Of a stretch of DNA of 64,000 nucleotides, positions 21,666-29,429 are shown in pieces (position 1 is the first letter of the stretch; each line of letters begins with the position of its first letter). The position numbers were made by a program, and so were the translations under genes. Source of the DNA: Candidatus Promineofilum glycogenicum (GTDB lineage: Bacteria; Chloroflexota; Anaerolineae; Promineifilales; Promineifilaceae). The stretch spans positions 1 through 64,000 of the forward strand of contig JADJHJ010000017.1 in the NCBI GenBank assembly GCA_016707605.1. Direction: 5' to 3'. The notes below the pieces were generated by a model. It had not been told where the DNA came from. It saw only the letters and a list, made by a program, of their open reading frames with translations, and ran no database searches.

Positions 21666-23021
21666 ATGGCTGTCTCGACTGAATCCCGGCTGAGTCCGCC
21701 AACCACCGCCGCGCCGCTGACCCGCGGCCGCGACGCCTTCCACCAGGCCGCGGCCGTCCTCCTCCTCACCCAGGCCGCCCTGTGGGCCTTTCTCCTCTTC
21801 CGTTGGGCCACCTTTAGCCGTTTCAACTGGACTCCCTACCCCGCCGAACTCGTGTTGGCCGAGTGGTCACCGCTCGTCGCCTACGCCCTCTACGGGCTGC
21901 TGCTCGTCTGGGCGCTGGCCGCGGCGGTCGGGTTGCTGCGCGGGGCCGTGCCGGGGCCGCGCCTCGGCCTGGCCTACGCCGCGGTGACGCTGGTCGGGGC
22001 GCTGGTCTACTACGTCATCGGCCGCGACTTCATCGGCGCGGTGCTGGTCGTGGCCGCCGGCGGGCTGCTGTTGTGCCTGCTGACGCGCCACGCCGCCTGG
22101 TCGCTGGCCTTCCCGTCGGCCTTCTGGCTGCTGGTCTTCTTCCTGGCCCCGCTGGCCATCGTCTTCGTCGTCAGCCTGGGCGAGCGCACGCGGCTGGGCA
22201 CGGTCACTTACCCGTCGCTGGCCAACCTGGGCGCGTGGTTCGACGACTACGTCCGCGTCTTCAGCCGCGTCGGCGGCGACTTCATCTACCTGCGCATCTT
22301 CGCCCGCTCGGCCTGGCTGGCGCTGCTGAACACGGCCCTGTGCCTGCTGTTCGGCTTCCCGCTGGCCTACTGGATCGCCCGCCAGCCGGCCAACCGCCGC
22401 AACACGTGGATCTTCCTGGTCATGATCCCGTTCTGGACCAACTTCCTGGTGCGCACTTACGCCTGGATGCTCATCCTGCGCGACTCCGGGCTGATCAACA
22501 ACGTCTGGACGGGTAGCATCCACGACCTGGCCGTGGCCCTGTCGGGCAGTTCGGGCCTGTTCAACTGGCTGGCCGACGCGACCGCCCGGCCGCTGCCGCT
22601 GCTCTACAACTTCGGCGCGGTGCTGGTCGGCCTGTTCTACGGCTACCTGCCATTCATGGTGCTGCCACTCTATAGCACGCTGGAGAAGACGAACTGGACG
22701 TTGCTGGAGGCGGCGGCCGATCTGGGGGCCAACGGCCTGCGCCGCTTCACCCGCGTGCTGCTGCCGCTCAGCCTGCCGGGCCTCATCGCCGGGTCGATCA
22801 TCGTCTTCATCCCGTCGCTGGGGGCCTACGTCACGCCCGACCTGATGGGCGGGGCCAAGGTGTCGCTGCTGGGCAATCTGCTGCAACAGCAGTTCATGAC
22901 CGTGCGCGACTGGCCGTTCGGCTCGGCGCTCAGCTTCATCATGATGGCCGTCATGCTGGCGGCGACGCTGGTCTACTTCCGCGCTTCGGCCGAGGCCGAG
23001 CGCCGCGAGGAGAAGCGATGA
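21666..23021 (+). CDS. potB: Spermidine/putrescine ABC transporter permease with extra N-terminal membrane domain
   Basis: 451 residues; normal PotB is about 275-300. Residues 30-145 add roughly four predicted membrane segments before the standard permease core. The core has the EAA loop (EAAADLGANGLRRF) near residue 355, which contacts PotA. An AGGAGG site lies six bases before the ATG. The stop overlaps the potC start as ATGA, indicating translational coupling. The role of the extra segments is unknown. Confidence 0.9.
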   Translation: MAVSTESRLSPPTTAAPLTRGRDAFHQAAAVLLLTQAALWAFLLFRWATFSRFNWTPYPAELVLAEWSPLVAYALYGLLLVWALAAAVGLLRGAVPGPRLGLAYAAVTLVGALVYYVIGRDFIGAVLVVAAGGLLLCLLTRHAAWSLAFPSAFWLLVFFLAPLAIVFVVSLGERTRLGTVTYPSLANLGAWFDDYVRVFSRVGGDFIYLRIFARSAWLALLNTALCLLFGFPLAYWIARQPANRRNTWIFLVMIPFWTNFLVRTYAWMLILRDSGLINNVWTGSIHDLAVALSGSSGLFNWLADATARPLPLLYNFGAVLVGLFYGYLPFMVLPLYSTLEKTNWTLLEAAADLGANGLRRFTRVLLPLSLPGLIAGSIIVFIPSLGAYVTPDLMGGAKVSLLGNLLQQQFMTVRDWPFGSALSFIMMAVMLAATLVYFRASAEAERREEKR

Positions 23022-23863
23022 CGACGACCACAACCACCGCCGGTGGGCGCGCGCCAGAGTTGACCGCCCCCCGCGCCGCCCGCCGCGACATCCGCCGCGC
23101 CTTCCACAGCAACGCCCTGACCCTGCTGGCGGCGGCTATCTTCCTCTTCCTCTATCTGCCCATCCTGATCCTGGTCGTCTACTCGTTCAACGATAATCGC
23201 GTCGTCGGCGTGTGGACGGGTTTCAGCACGCGCTGGTATGCCACACTGTTGCAAGACCGGGCGCTGATGGCGTCGTTACGGGTCAGCCTGTGGGTGGCCT
23301 TCTGGTCAACGCTCATCAGCACCGTGCTGGGCACGCTGGGGGCGATGGCGTTGGAGCGCTTCCGCTTCCGCGGCAAGCTGACCTACGACGCGACGATGTA
23401 CCTGCCGATCATCATTCCCGACATCGTCATGGCCCTGTCGGCGCTGCTGTTCTTCGTTCTGGTGGCCGTGCCCCTCAGCCGCTACACCATCCTCGTCGCC
23501 CACGTGGCCTTCAACATCTCGTTCGTAGCCGTGGTGGTGCGCGGCCGTCTGGCGGAGCTGGACAGGGCGCTGGAGGAGGCCGCGGCCGACCTGGGGGCCA
23601 ACACCTGGACGACCTTCCGCCGGGTGACGCTGCCGCTGCTGATGCCGGCCATCGTCTCGGCCGCGCTGCTGGCCTTCACGTTGTCGCTCGACGACTTCGT
23701 GATCACCTTCTTCGTCTCCGGCCCCGGCTCGACGACGCTGCCGGTGCGGGTCTATTCGATGATCAAGTTCGGCGTCACGCCGGAGGTCAATGCCATCTCG
23801 ACGCTGATGCTGCTCGGCTCGACGGTGCTGGTGGTGATCTCGTTGTGGTTGCAGCGCAAGTGA
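23018..23863 (+). CDS. potC: Spermidine/putrescine ABC transporter permease
   Basis: 281 residues with about six membrane segments, the first at residues 30-55. The EAA motif EEAAADLGANTWTTFRR lies near residue 188. It pairs with PotB to form the channel. It overlaps potB by four bases. After the stop comes a 280-base region of hairpin repeats before potD. Confidence 0.92.
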   Translation: MTTTTTTAGGRAPELTAPRAARRDIRRAFHSNALTLLAAAIFLFLYLPILILVVYSFNDNRVVGVWTGFSTRWYATLLQDRALMASLRVSLWVAFWSTLISTVLGTLGAMALERFRFRGKLTYDATMYLPIIIPDIVMALSALLFFVLVAVPLSRYTILVAHVAFNISFVAVVVRGRLAELDRALEEAAADLGANTWTTFRRVTLPLLMPAIVSAALLAFTLSLDDFVITFFVSGPGSTTLPVRVYSMIKFGVTPEVNAISTLMLLGSTVLVVISLWLQRK

Positions 23864-23864
23864 T

Positions 23865-24141
23865 GGTGCATCCCACTTTCTGGAGTGGGTTGCACCTTCT
23901 TAACTGACGAGCATAAGAACGTGCGACGCACTCAAGAAAGTGCGACGCACGACCGGGTGCATCCCACTTTCTGGAGTGGGTTGCACCTTCTGCGCGCACT
24001 CAAACTGCCGGGGGGGGGGTGGGCGCGGGCGACGCACTAAAAATGCACGACCGGGTGCATCCCACTTTCTGGAGTGGGTTGCACCTTCTTAACTGACGAG
24101 CATAAGAACGTGCGACGCACTCAAGAACGTGCGACGCACGA
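23865..24141. repeat. Triplicated hairpins between potC and potD
   Basis: Three copies of a 32-base hairpin GGTGCATCCCACTTTCTGG... (23865-23896, 23956-23987, 24054-24085). A unit of about 88 bases (23865-23953) recurs almost exactly at 24054-24141, with GTGCGACGCAC palindromes. A run of ten G lies at 24010-24019. Related palindromes occur at 36988 and, in frame, at 58099. Confidence 0.9.
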
Positions 24142-24160
24142 ATTCGAGAGGAGAACGAAG

Positions 24161-25309
24161 ATGAAAAAGCTTTACTTGATTGGATTTCTACTGTTGGCCC
24201 TGGCCCTGGCCGCCTGCGGCGGCGGGCCGAACGGCGGCCCGGCGGGCGGCCCCGGCGACGAGCCGGCGGCCGAAAGCGGGACGACCGGCGAAGTACAACT
24301 CGACGCCGAACTGAGCGTCTACAACTGGGAAGACTACATTGACGAGCAAGTCCTGCGCGACTATGAAGAGCGCTATGGCGTCACCATCGTCTACGACACC
24401 TTCGCCTCCAACGAAGATCTGCTGACCAAGCTGCAAGCCGGGGCGGCCGGCTACGACGTCATCTTCCCGTCCGACTACATGGTGGCCCAGATGATCGAAC
24501 TGGGGCTGCTGGCCGAGATCGATGTCAGCGCCATGCCCAACTTCGCCAACATCGGCGCGGAGTTCAAAGACCCGCCCTACGACCCCGGCAACCGCTTCTG
24601 CACCCCCTACCAGTGGGGCATGACCGGCATCGCCTACCGCCGCGGCCATCCCGGCTTCGAGTCGCCGCCCGATAGCTGGGCCTACCTGTTCGAGCCGGGG
24701 CTGCTGGAGCAGTTCTCGCCCGACGGCATCAACGTGCTGAACGACCAGCGCGAACTCATCTCGGCCGCGCTCTTCTACCTGGGCCACTCGCCCAACACGA
24801 CCGACCGCGCCGAATTGGAAGAGGCCCGCGACCTGATCCTGGCCGCCAAGCCCTACTGGAAGACGTTCAACAGCGAGGACTACTACAGCACGCTGATGGT
24901 CAGTGACGAGATCGTCCTGTCCCACGCCTGGAGCGGCGACGCGGCGCAGGCGTTCTGGGCCACCTTTGACGACGAAACGGAAGAGGGCAACTGGCTATTC
25001 ACCGTGCCGGTCGAGGGCGCGGTGCGCTATCAGGACAACGTCTGCATCCCGGCCAGCAGCACGCGCCAGGCCACGGCGCGGCACTTCATGAACTACTTGA
25101 TGGAAGCCGAAGTGGCCGCGGCCATCACCAACTTCACCTTCTACCCCAGCCCCAACGAGGCGGCCAGGGAGTTCATTGACCCGGAGATTCTCAACAACCC
25201 CGGCATCTACCCGCCGGCTGAGGTGCGGGCGAAGCTGCAATGGCTGGAGGACCTGGGGGACGCGGTGTTTATCTATGATGAGATTTGGACGGCGATTAAG
25301 GGGCAGTAG
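24161..25309 (+). CDS. potD: Polyamine-binding lipoprotein
   Basis: 382 residues from ATG 24161, preceded by GAGAGGAG. The signal peptide ends in a lipobox (LALAAC, Cys at about residue 20), followed by a Gly/Pro/Glu linker. The mature part begins LSVYNWEDYIDEQVLRDYEERYG, the usual start of PotD/PotF periplasmic-binding domains. It captures spermidine or putrescine outside the membrane and delivers it to PotBC. Hairpin repeats upstream may allow its level to differ from the rest of the operon. Confidence 0.93.
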   Translation: MKKLYLIGFLLLALALAACGGGPNGGPAGGPGDEPAAESGTTGEVQLDAELSVYNWEDYIDEQVLRDYEERYGVTIVYDTFASNEDLLTKLQAGAAGYDVIFPSDYMVAQMIELGLLAEIDVSAMPNFANIGAEFKDPPYDPGNRFCTPYQWGMTGIAYRRGHPGFESPPDSWAYLFEPGLLEQFSPDGINVLNDQRELISAALFYLGHSPNTTDRAELEEARDLILAAKPYWKTFNSEDYYSTLMVSDEIVLSHAWSGDAAQAFWATFDDETEEGNWLFTVPVEGAVRYQDNVCIPASSTRQATARHFMNYLMEAEVAAAITNFTFYPSPNEAAREFIDPEILNNPGIYPPAEVRAKLQWLEDLGDAVFIYDEIWTAIKGQ

Positions 25310-25349
25310 ATAGTTGTCAGTTGACAGTTGATAGTAGGATGCACAGCAA

Positions 25350-25787
25350 ATGAAGGTCTACCTGGACACGTGCAGTCTTCAACGGCCGCTTGATAGTCGA
25401 ACACAGATTCGCATCAGTTTAGAGGCCGAGGCGGTGTTAGGGATCATAGCTCTGGTCGAGGACGGAGAACTTGAATTAGTGTCTTCGGACGTGTTACTAT
25501 TCGAGACACGACGGAATCCTAGGGCAGAACGTCGTGCATATGCAACGGAAGTTCTTGACAAGGCAAATGCGTTTATTGAGATGAACTCGTCAATTCGGGA
25601 ACGATCTGTTGAGCTGGAACGGAACGGATTAAAGCCGCTCGATGCGCTACATCTGGCGGCGGCTGAGGCAGCCGAAGCGGACTACTTCTGCACGACAGAC
25701 GATAAGCTTCTCAAGCGCGGGAAGGTAGCTGCTCGAAAGGGCTTACGTGTTGTATCGCCAATCGAATTGATCGAGGAGATACGGTGA
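25350..25787 (+). CDS. PIN-domain ribonuclease, VapC-like
   Basis: 145 residues. It begins MKVYLDTCSLQRP with the first PIN aspartate at residue 6; the second acidic cluster lies in LKPLDALHLAAA and the third in FCTTDDKLL. PIN toxins cleave RNA. The gene is followed by a small gene overlapping its stop codon, with the toxin first. Codon use is more AT-rich than in the neighbours. A TAGGAT box lies nine bases before the ATG, so the message may be leaderless. Confidence 0.82.
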   Translation: MKVYLDTCSLQRPLDSRTQIRISLEAEAVLGIIALVEDGELELVSSDVLLFETRRNPRAERRAYATEVLDKANAFIEMNSSIRERSVELERNGLKPLDALHLAAAEAAEADYFCTTDDKLLKRGKVAARKGLRVVSPIELIEEIR

Positions 25788-26008
25788 TGATCGATACACG
25801 GCCACTATCTGAAGTTACTCAGGAGGCAATAGACGTACTTCTGCGCGAAATCGGTGTCGTGAACACAGTTCGCTTCCTCAATCAGTTCACCGGTGGCTTC
25901 GGCAACTATACCGAAGAGCGTCAACTGCTGTTTGGCGAGTTGACTTTGGATGAGATCATCGCCGGCATTGAACAGGATCGCGTAGACGATCAAGCTTCCA
26001 AAAGCTGA
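25787..26008 (+). CDS. Small partner protein of PIN toxin, possible antitoxin
   Basis: 73 residues. The ATG at 25787 shares a base with the PIN stop (TGATG); a GTG three bases earlier is an alternative. The protein is acidic with a helix-rich central part (VNTVRFLNQF, LTLDEIIAGIEQDR). It has no recognisable DNA-binding domain. Position and overlap suggest an antitoxin or co-expressed partner; similar small genes follow PIN genes in Chloroflexota, as I recall. Confidence 0.6.
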   Translation: MIDTRPLSEVTQEAIDVLLREIGVVNTVRFLNQFTGGFGNYTEERQLLFGELTLDEIIAGIEQDRVDDQASKS

Positions 26009-26036
26009 CCAACCGACAACGCAGTCACTCACATAT

Positions 26037-26077
26037 AAAAGACCTGGTCGCTTTTCTAAAGCCGACCAGGTCTTTTT
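26037..26077. terminator. Bidirectional intrinsic terminator
   Basis: Stem GACCTGGTCG (26041-26050) pairs with CGACCAGGTC (26063-26072), flanked by A4 on the left and T5 on the right. It lies between the PIN pair (plus strand) and the deoxyhypusine-synthase-like gene (minus strand). Confidence 0.85.
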
Positions 26078-26096
26078 AATCTACGAAATCTGTGGT

Positions 26097-27074
26097 TTAT
26101 TCTTCCATTACCAACGCGAAAATCAATGGCGCGACGATGGTGGCGTCCGACTCGATCATGTACTTGGGCGTGTCCACCCCCAGCTTGCCCCAGGTGATCT
26201 TCTCGTTGGGCACGGCCCCGCTGTAGGAGCCGTAGCTGGTGGTCGAGTCGCCGATCTGGCAGAAGTAGCCCCACAGCGGCACGTCCGTCTGCCCCAAATC
26301 CTGGTGCAGCATGGGCACGACGCAGATGGGGAAGTCGCCGGCGATGCCGCCGCCGATCTGGAAGAAGCCGACCGAGCGCTGCGGGGCGACCATTGCATAC
26401 CAGTGGGCCAGGTAGGTCATGTACTCGATGCCGGTGCGCACGGTGTGGACGTTGGCGATGTCGCCGGTCATGACGTGGCTGGCGTACATGTTGCCCATCG
26501 TCGAGTCCTCCCAGCCGGGGACGACCATCGGCAGGTTCTTCTCGGCCGCGGCCAGCATCCACGAGTCACGCGGGTCGATCTGGTAATACTGCTCCAGCAC
26601 GCCGGAGCGCAGCACGCGGTACATGAACTCGTGCGGGAAGTAACGTTCGCCGGCCCGGTCGGCCCGCGTCCACTCGTCCACCAGCGCCTTCTCCAGCCGG
26701 CGCATGGCCTCCTCTTCGGGGATGCAGGTGTCGGTGACGCGGTTCATGTGCCGGTTCAGCAGGGCCAGCTCGTCCTGCGGCGTCAGGTCGCGGTAGTGGG
26801 GCACGCGCTCATAGAAGTCGTGGGCCACCAGGTTGAACAGGTCTTCCTCCAGGTTGGCCCCGGTGCAGGAGATGGCCTGCACCTTGTCGCGGCGGATCAT
26901 CTCGGCCAGCGACAGGCCCAACTCGGCCGTGCTCATGGCCCCGGCCAGGGTGACGAGCATCGCCCCGCCGCCGTCCAGGTGGCGCTTGTAGCCGTCGGCG
27001 GCGTCAATCACCGTCGCGGCGTTGAAGTGCCGGTAATGATGCCGCAGGAAGCGGCTGATCGGTCCGTCAGTCAT
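26097..27074 (-). CDS. Deoxyhypusine synthase-like protein, probable homospermidine synthase type
   Basis: 325 residues from ATG 27074, which has GGAGAG five bases upstream; the frame extends to 27104 but without a site. It matches the deoxyhypusine synthase fold: LAGAMSTAELG, CTGANLEED and the C-terminal ITWGKLGVD containing the catalytic lysine (Lys297) that forms the imine intermediate. Bacteria lack eIF5A, so DHS-like enzymes here usually act on free polyamines, for example making homospermidine from putrescine and spermidine. The neighbouring agmatinase and SpeD-like gene support a polyamine role. Confidence 0.85.
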   Translation of the reverse strand: MTDGPISRFLRHHYRHFNAATVIDAADGYKRHLDGGGAMLVTLAGAMSTAELGLSLAEMIRRDKVQAISCTGANLEEDLFNLVAHDFYERVPHYRDLTPQDELALLNRHMNRVTDTCIPEEEAMRRLEKALVDEWTRADRAGERYFPHEFMYRVLRSGVLEQYYQIDPRDSWMLAAAEKNLPMVVPGWEDSTMGNMYASHVMTGDIANVHTVRTGIEYMTYLAHWYAMVAPQRSVGFFQIGGGIAGDFPICVVPMLHQDLGQTDVPLWGYFCQIGDSTTSYGSYSGAVPNEKITWGKLGVDTPKYMIESDATIVAPLIFALVMEE

Positions 27075-27090
27075 GTCTCTCCATTGAGAA

Positions 27091-27187
27091 AGAAGCTCAC
27101 GCAAAGGCGCTAAGAAGCAAAGGCTCTAAGGAAGAAAGGCTTTTCTTCTTTGCGCCTTCGCCCCTTTGCGCCTTTGCGTGAGCTCTT
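27091..27187. repeat. Inner-type palindromic repeat D
   Basis: AGCTCACGCAAAGGCGC on the left pairs with GCGCCTTTGCGTGAGCT on the right. It lacks the ATCCGCAGATT outer arms. It fills the gap between the agmatinase and deoxyhypusine-synthase-like genes. Confidence 0.8.
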
Positions 27188-27197
27188 CGTCCATCTA

Positions 27198-28148
27198 TTA
27201 AGCCCGGTTCAGAGCCACCAGGCACAGATACTCAAACACCAGATTGGCCGCCAGGATGGCCGTCACGTCGGCGTGGTCATAGGGCGGGCTGACCTCGACG
27301 ATGTCCATGCCCACCAGATTCAGCCCCTTCAGGCCGCGCATGAGCTGGAGCATCTGGTAGCTGCTGAACCCGCCCGGCTCCGGCGTGCCCGTGCCGGGGG
27401 CGAAGGCCGGGTCGGCGGCGTCGATGTCGAGCGTGACGTAGGTCCGGCGGTCGCCGACCGTCTCGCGGATGGCGGCGATGACGGCCGGGATGCCCATCTC
27501 GAAGCAGTCGTCGATGGTCAGCACGCGGATGCCCAGCCGCCGGGCGACGTTGAGATCGTCCGGGAAGTAGAGCGAGCCGCGGATGCCGACCTGGATGAAG
27601 GCCGCCGGGTCGATCAGCCCCTCCTCGACGGCGTGGCGGAAGACGGTGCCGTGCTCATAGTCGCCCGGCTCCACGTCGGTGTGGGCGTCGAAGTGGACGA
27701 GGGCCAGTGGGCCGTGGCCCGCGTTCCGCGCGTTGGCCGCCTGCGCCCGCAGCAGCGGCAGGCTGATGGAGTGGTCGCCGCCCAACGCGACGACCATTGG
27801 CCCGGCGGCCAGCGCCGCGCCGACCTCGGCGGTGATACTGCTCATCGTCTTCTCGATGTAGGCCATCTCCACAGCTACGTCGCCGTAGTCAACGATGTTC
27901 AGCGCCTCGGCCGGGGCGACGCCGTGGATGTAGTGGTGGCCCCAGAGGGCCAGCGACGCCTCGCGGATCTTGCGCGGGCCGAAGCGCGTGCCGCCGCGGA
28001 AGCTGGTCGCGCCGCTGTCGAAGGGCACGCCGACGATGGCTACGTCCGCGCCGGACAGGTCGCGCGTCGGCGTCTGGCGCATGAAGGTCGGCACGCCGGA
28101 GTAGGCCAGCAAGTGGCCGCCCAGCGCGGGGTTAATGGGTTGTGCCAT
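27198..28148 (-). CDS. speB: Agmatinase
   Basis: 316 residues. The ureohydrolase metal-binding motifs are intact: GGDHS near residue 123, FDAHTD near 149-154, and DIDAADP near 240. The VGVPFD and GTRFGPRKIR motifs near the N-terminus are typical of agmatinases rather than arginases. It would hydrolyse agmatine to putrescine and urea with two manganese ions. It lies between the SpeD-like and DHS-like genes. Confidence 0.92.
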   Translation of the reverse strand: MAQPINPALGGHLLAYSGVPTFMRQTPTRDLSGADVAIVGVPFDSGATSFRGGTRFGPRKIREASLALWGHHYIHGVAPAEALNIVDYGDVAVEMAYIEKTMSSITAEVGAALAAGPMVVALGGDHSISLPLLRAQAANARNAGHGPLALVHFDAHTDVEPGDYEHGTVFRHAVEEGLIDPAAFIQVGIRGSLYFPDDLNVARRLGIRVLTIDDCFEMGIPAVIAAIRETVGDRRTYVTLDIDAADPAFAPGTGTPEPGGFSSYQMLQLMRGLKGLNLVGMDIVEVSPPYDHADVTAILAANLVFEYLCLVALNRA

Positions 28149-28225
28149 GGGGCTATTCCTTTGTCAGTTGCGAAAATGGGTGAGAGGGGATAGGAGGAGA
28201 GTCATCTCGATTGCCTATCCACCAC

Positions 28226-28687
28226 TCAGCCAAAGCCGCCGGCCGGCTGGAGGGCCGGGGCGGGGTTCTCTTCGCGGGCCGCGACCCAGCTTTCCATCTC
28301 GCGCTCGACGTTGCTGCCCCAGTGGACGCCGCGGCCGAGCGTCGTCTGCTCCACAACCTCGAACTCGCCGAAGTAGCGGCGCATGACGCCCTCGACGCGG
28401 GTTGTGTCATAGGGCTTGCAGGAGAAGACGTCGACGAACGCCTGGCCCAGCGCGCTATAGGTGTGGATGGCGGCGTGGGATTCGTAGAGGATGATGACGC
28501 CGGAGTAACCGGCGCGCTGCGGTTCGCCCGCCTCTTCGGTGACCATCGGCCCGGCCAGGACATTCATGCCCAGTTCGCCGACCAGGTTCACCAGGAACTT
28601 GTCGATTGTCGCGCCGTCGCCCAACGCCGCGCGATCGCGCACGTTGGCAACGCGCATCATCAGATGCAGACCGTACACATCTTTCAT
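28226..28687 (-). CDS. speD: SpeD-like pyruvoyl-dependent decarboxylase
   Basis: 153 residues. The proenzyme cleavage site is visible as YESHAAIHTY: Ser70 would become the pyruvoyl group, with His75 and Cys90 at the same spacing (5 and 15) as Ser63, His68 and Cys83 of Thermotoga maritima AdoMet decarboxylase. The Pro-Glu that usually follows IHTW/Y is replaced by Ser-Ala, and there is a C-terminal extension of about 25 residues. No speE is near. It is either a true AdoMet decarboxylase or one of the SpeD relatives acting on arginine or ornithine; the adjacent agmatinase favours arginine. Confidence 0.8.
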   Translation of the reverse strand: MKDVYGLHLMMRVANVRDRAALGDGATIDKFLVNLVGELGMNVLAGPMVTEEAGEPQRAGYSGVIILYESHAAIHTYSALGQAFVDVFSCKPYDTTRVEGVMRRYFGEFEVVEQTTLGRGVHWGSNVEREMESWVAAREENPAPALQPAGGFG

Positions 28688-28711
28688 GGAACCTGTTCTC
28701 CTTTCGCTGAA

Positions 28712-28774
28712 GCAACCACAGATTACACAGATTTCACAGATTACCGCCTGGTAATCTGTGAAATCTGTGGTTGC
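28712..28774. repeat. CACAGATT-type palindromic repeat
   Basis: Arm 28712-28743 pairs with 28752-28774 (GCAACCACAGATT...AATCTGTGGTTGC). It is located just upstream of the SpeD-like gene. The next 165 bases (28775-28940) are AT-richer and hold no gene that I can recognise; the speD promoter is expected here or in the repeat. Confidence 0.8.
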
Positions 28775-28940
28775 TTTCTTAATTGAAACCGTGAAATATG
28801 TTTTTGTCCGCTAACCTGGGGGATGGTTCCTTGCGTCGCCTGGACGAGTTGTATTATGCACATTTCCGCGCAAATGTAAACCCATTAGTGGGGCAACTTG
28901 TGATATTTTAATGTTTGAGGGCTATTAGCGGGGTTGTGGT

Positions 28941-29010
28941 GTAGCACAGGATTCTTATCCTGTGGCTGTGGTGGTCGGAAGACACAGGTTAAGAAACCTG
29001 TGCCACATTA
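28941..29010. repeat. Diverged copy of the 12587 palindrome
   Basis: GTAGCACAGGATTCTTATCC and a right arm AAACCTGTGCCACAT form an imperfect hairpin. It abuts the stop codon of the EthD-like gene, as the 12587 copy abuts the HAD gene. Confidence 0.75.
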
Positions 29011-29012
29011 AT

Positions 29013-29327
29013 TTATCGTTCTTCGCGGAAGGCGTCGGCGTAGTACCAGGCGATGAGCCGGTTCTCGGCCCACGGCCGCAGGGCGTTCATCAGGGTGATG
29101 CCTGTCTCCGTGGCGAGGGCGGCCGTCAGCGCGGCCTGGTCGTCGAAGCCGGCGGTGACGGCCAGCGTGAAGCGCGACTGGCCGAGGGGCTGGCCCATGA
29201 CGCGGCCGATCTCGACCACCCGCAGCCCCGGCAGCGCCTCCAGCAGCGGCAGGTGGACGGCGCTGAAGAACTCTTCCAGCGTCGTCTCGTCGTCGACGCG
29301 GTAGTAGAGGACGGTTAGGGTGTACAT
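29013..29327 (-). CDS. EthD-family protein
   Basis: 104 residues in one dimeric alpha/beta-barrel (ferredoxin-like) domain. YTLTVLYYR at the start, HLPLLEALPGL and a C-terminal AWYYAD match EthD proteins. EthD members often support oxidation or degradation pathways, but the biochemical role is usually unknown. It stands alone between two repeats, so context does not help. Confidence 0.72.
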   Translation of the reverse strand: MYTLTVLYYRVDDETTLEEFFSAVHLPLLEALPGLRVVEIGRVMGQPLGQSRFTLAVTAGFDDQAALTAALATETGITLMNALRPWAENRLIAWYYADAFREER

Positions 29328-29332
29328 AGTAG

Positions 29333-29427
29333 AGGTCAGTAGGTCAGTAGGTCAGTAGGTCAGTAGGTCAGTAGGTCAGTATGACGTGCACTGACCTACT
29401 GACCTATTGGCTTACTGACATACTGGC
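29333..29427. repeat. AGGTCAGT octanucleotide array with inverted copies
   Basis: Six exact copies of AGGTCAGT (29333-29380) are followed by inverted, partly diverged copies (ACTGACCT units, 29391-29427). The whole can fold into a long hairpin between the EthD-like gene and the dihaem cytochrome gene. Confidence 0.85.
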
Positions 29428-29429
29428 CA

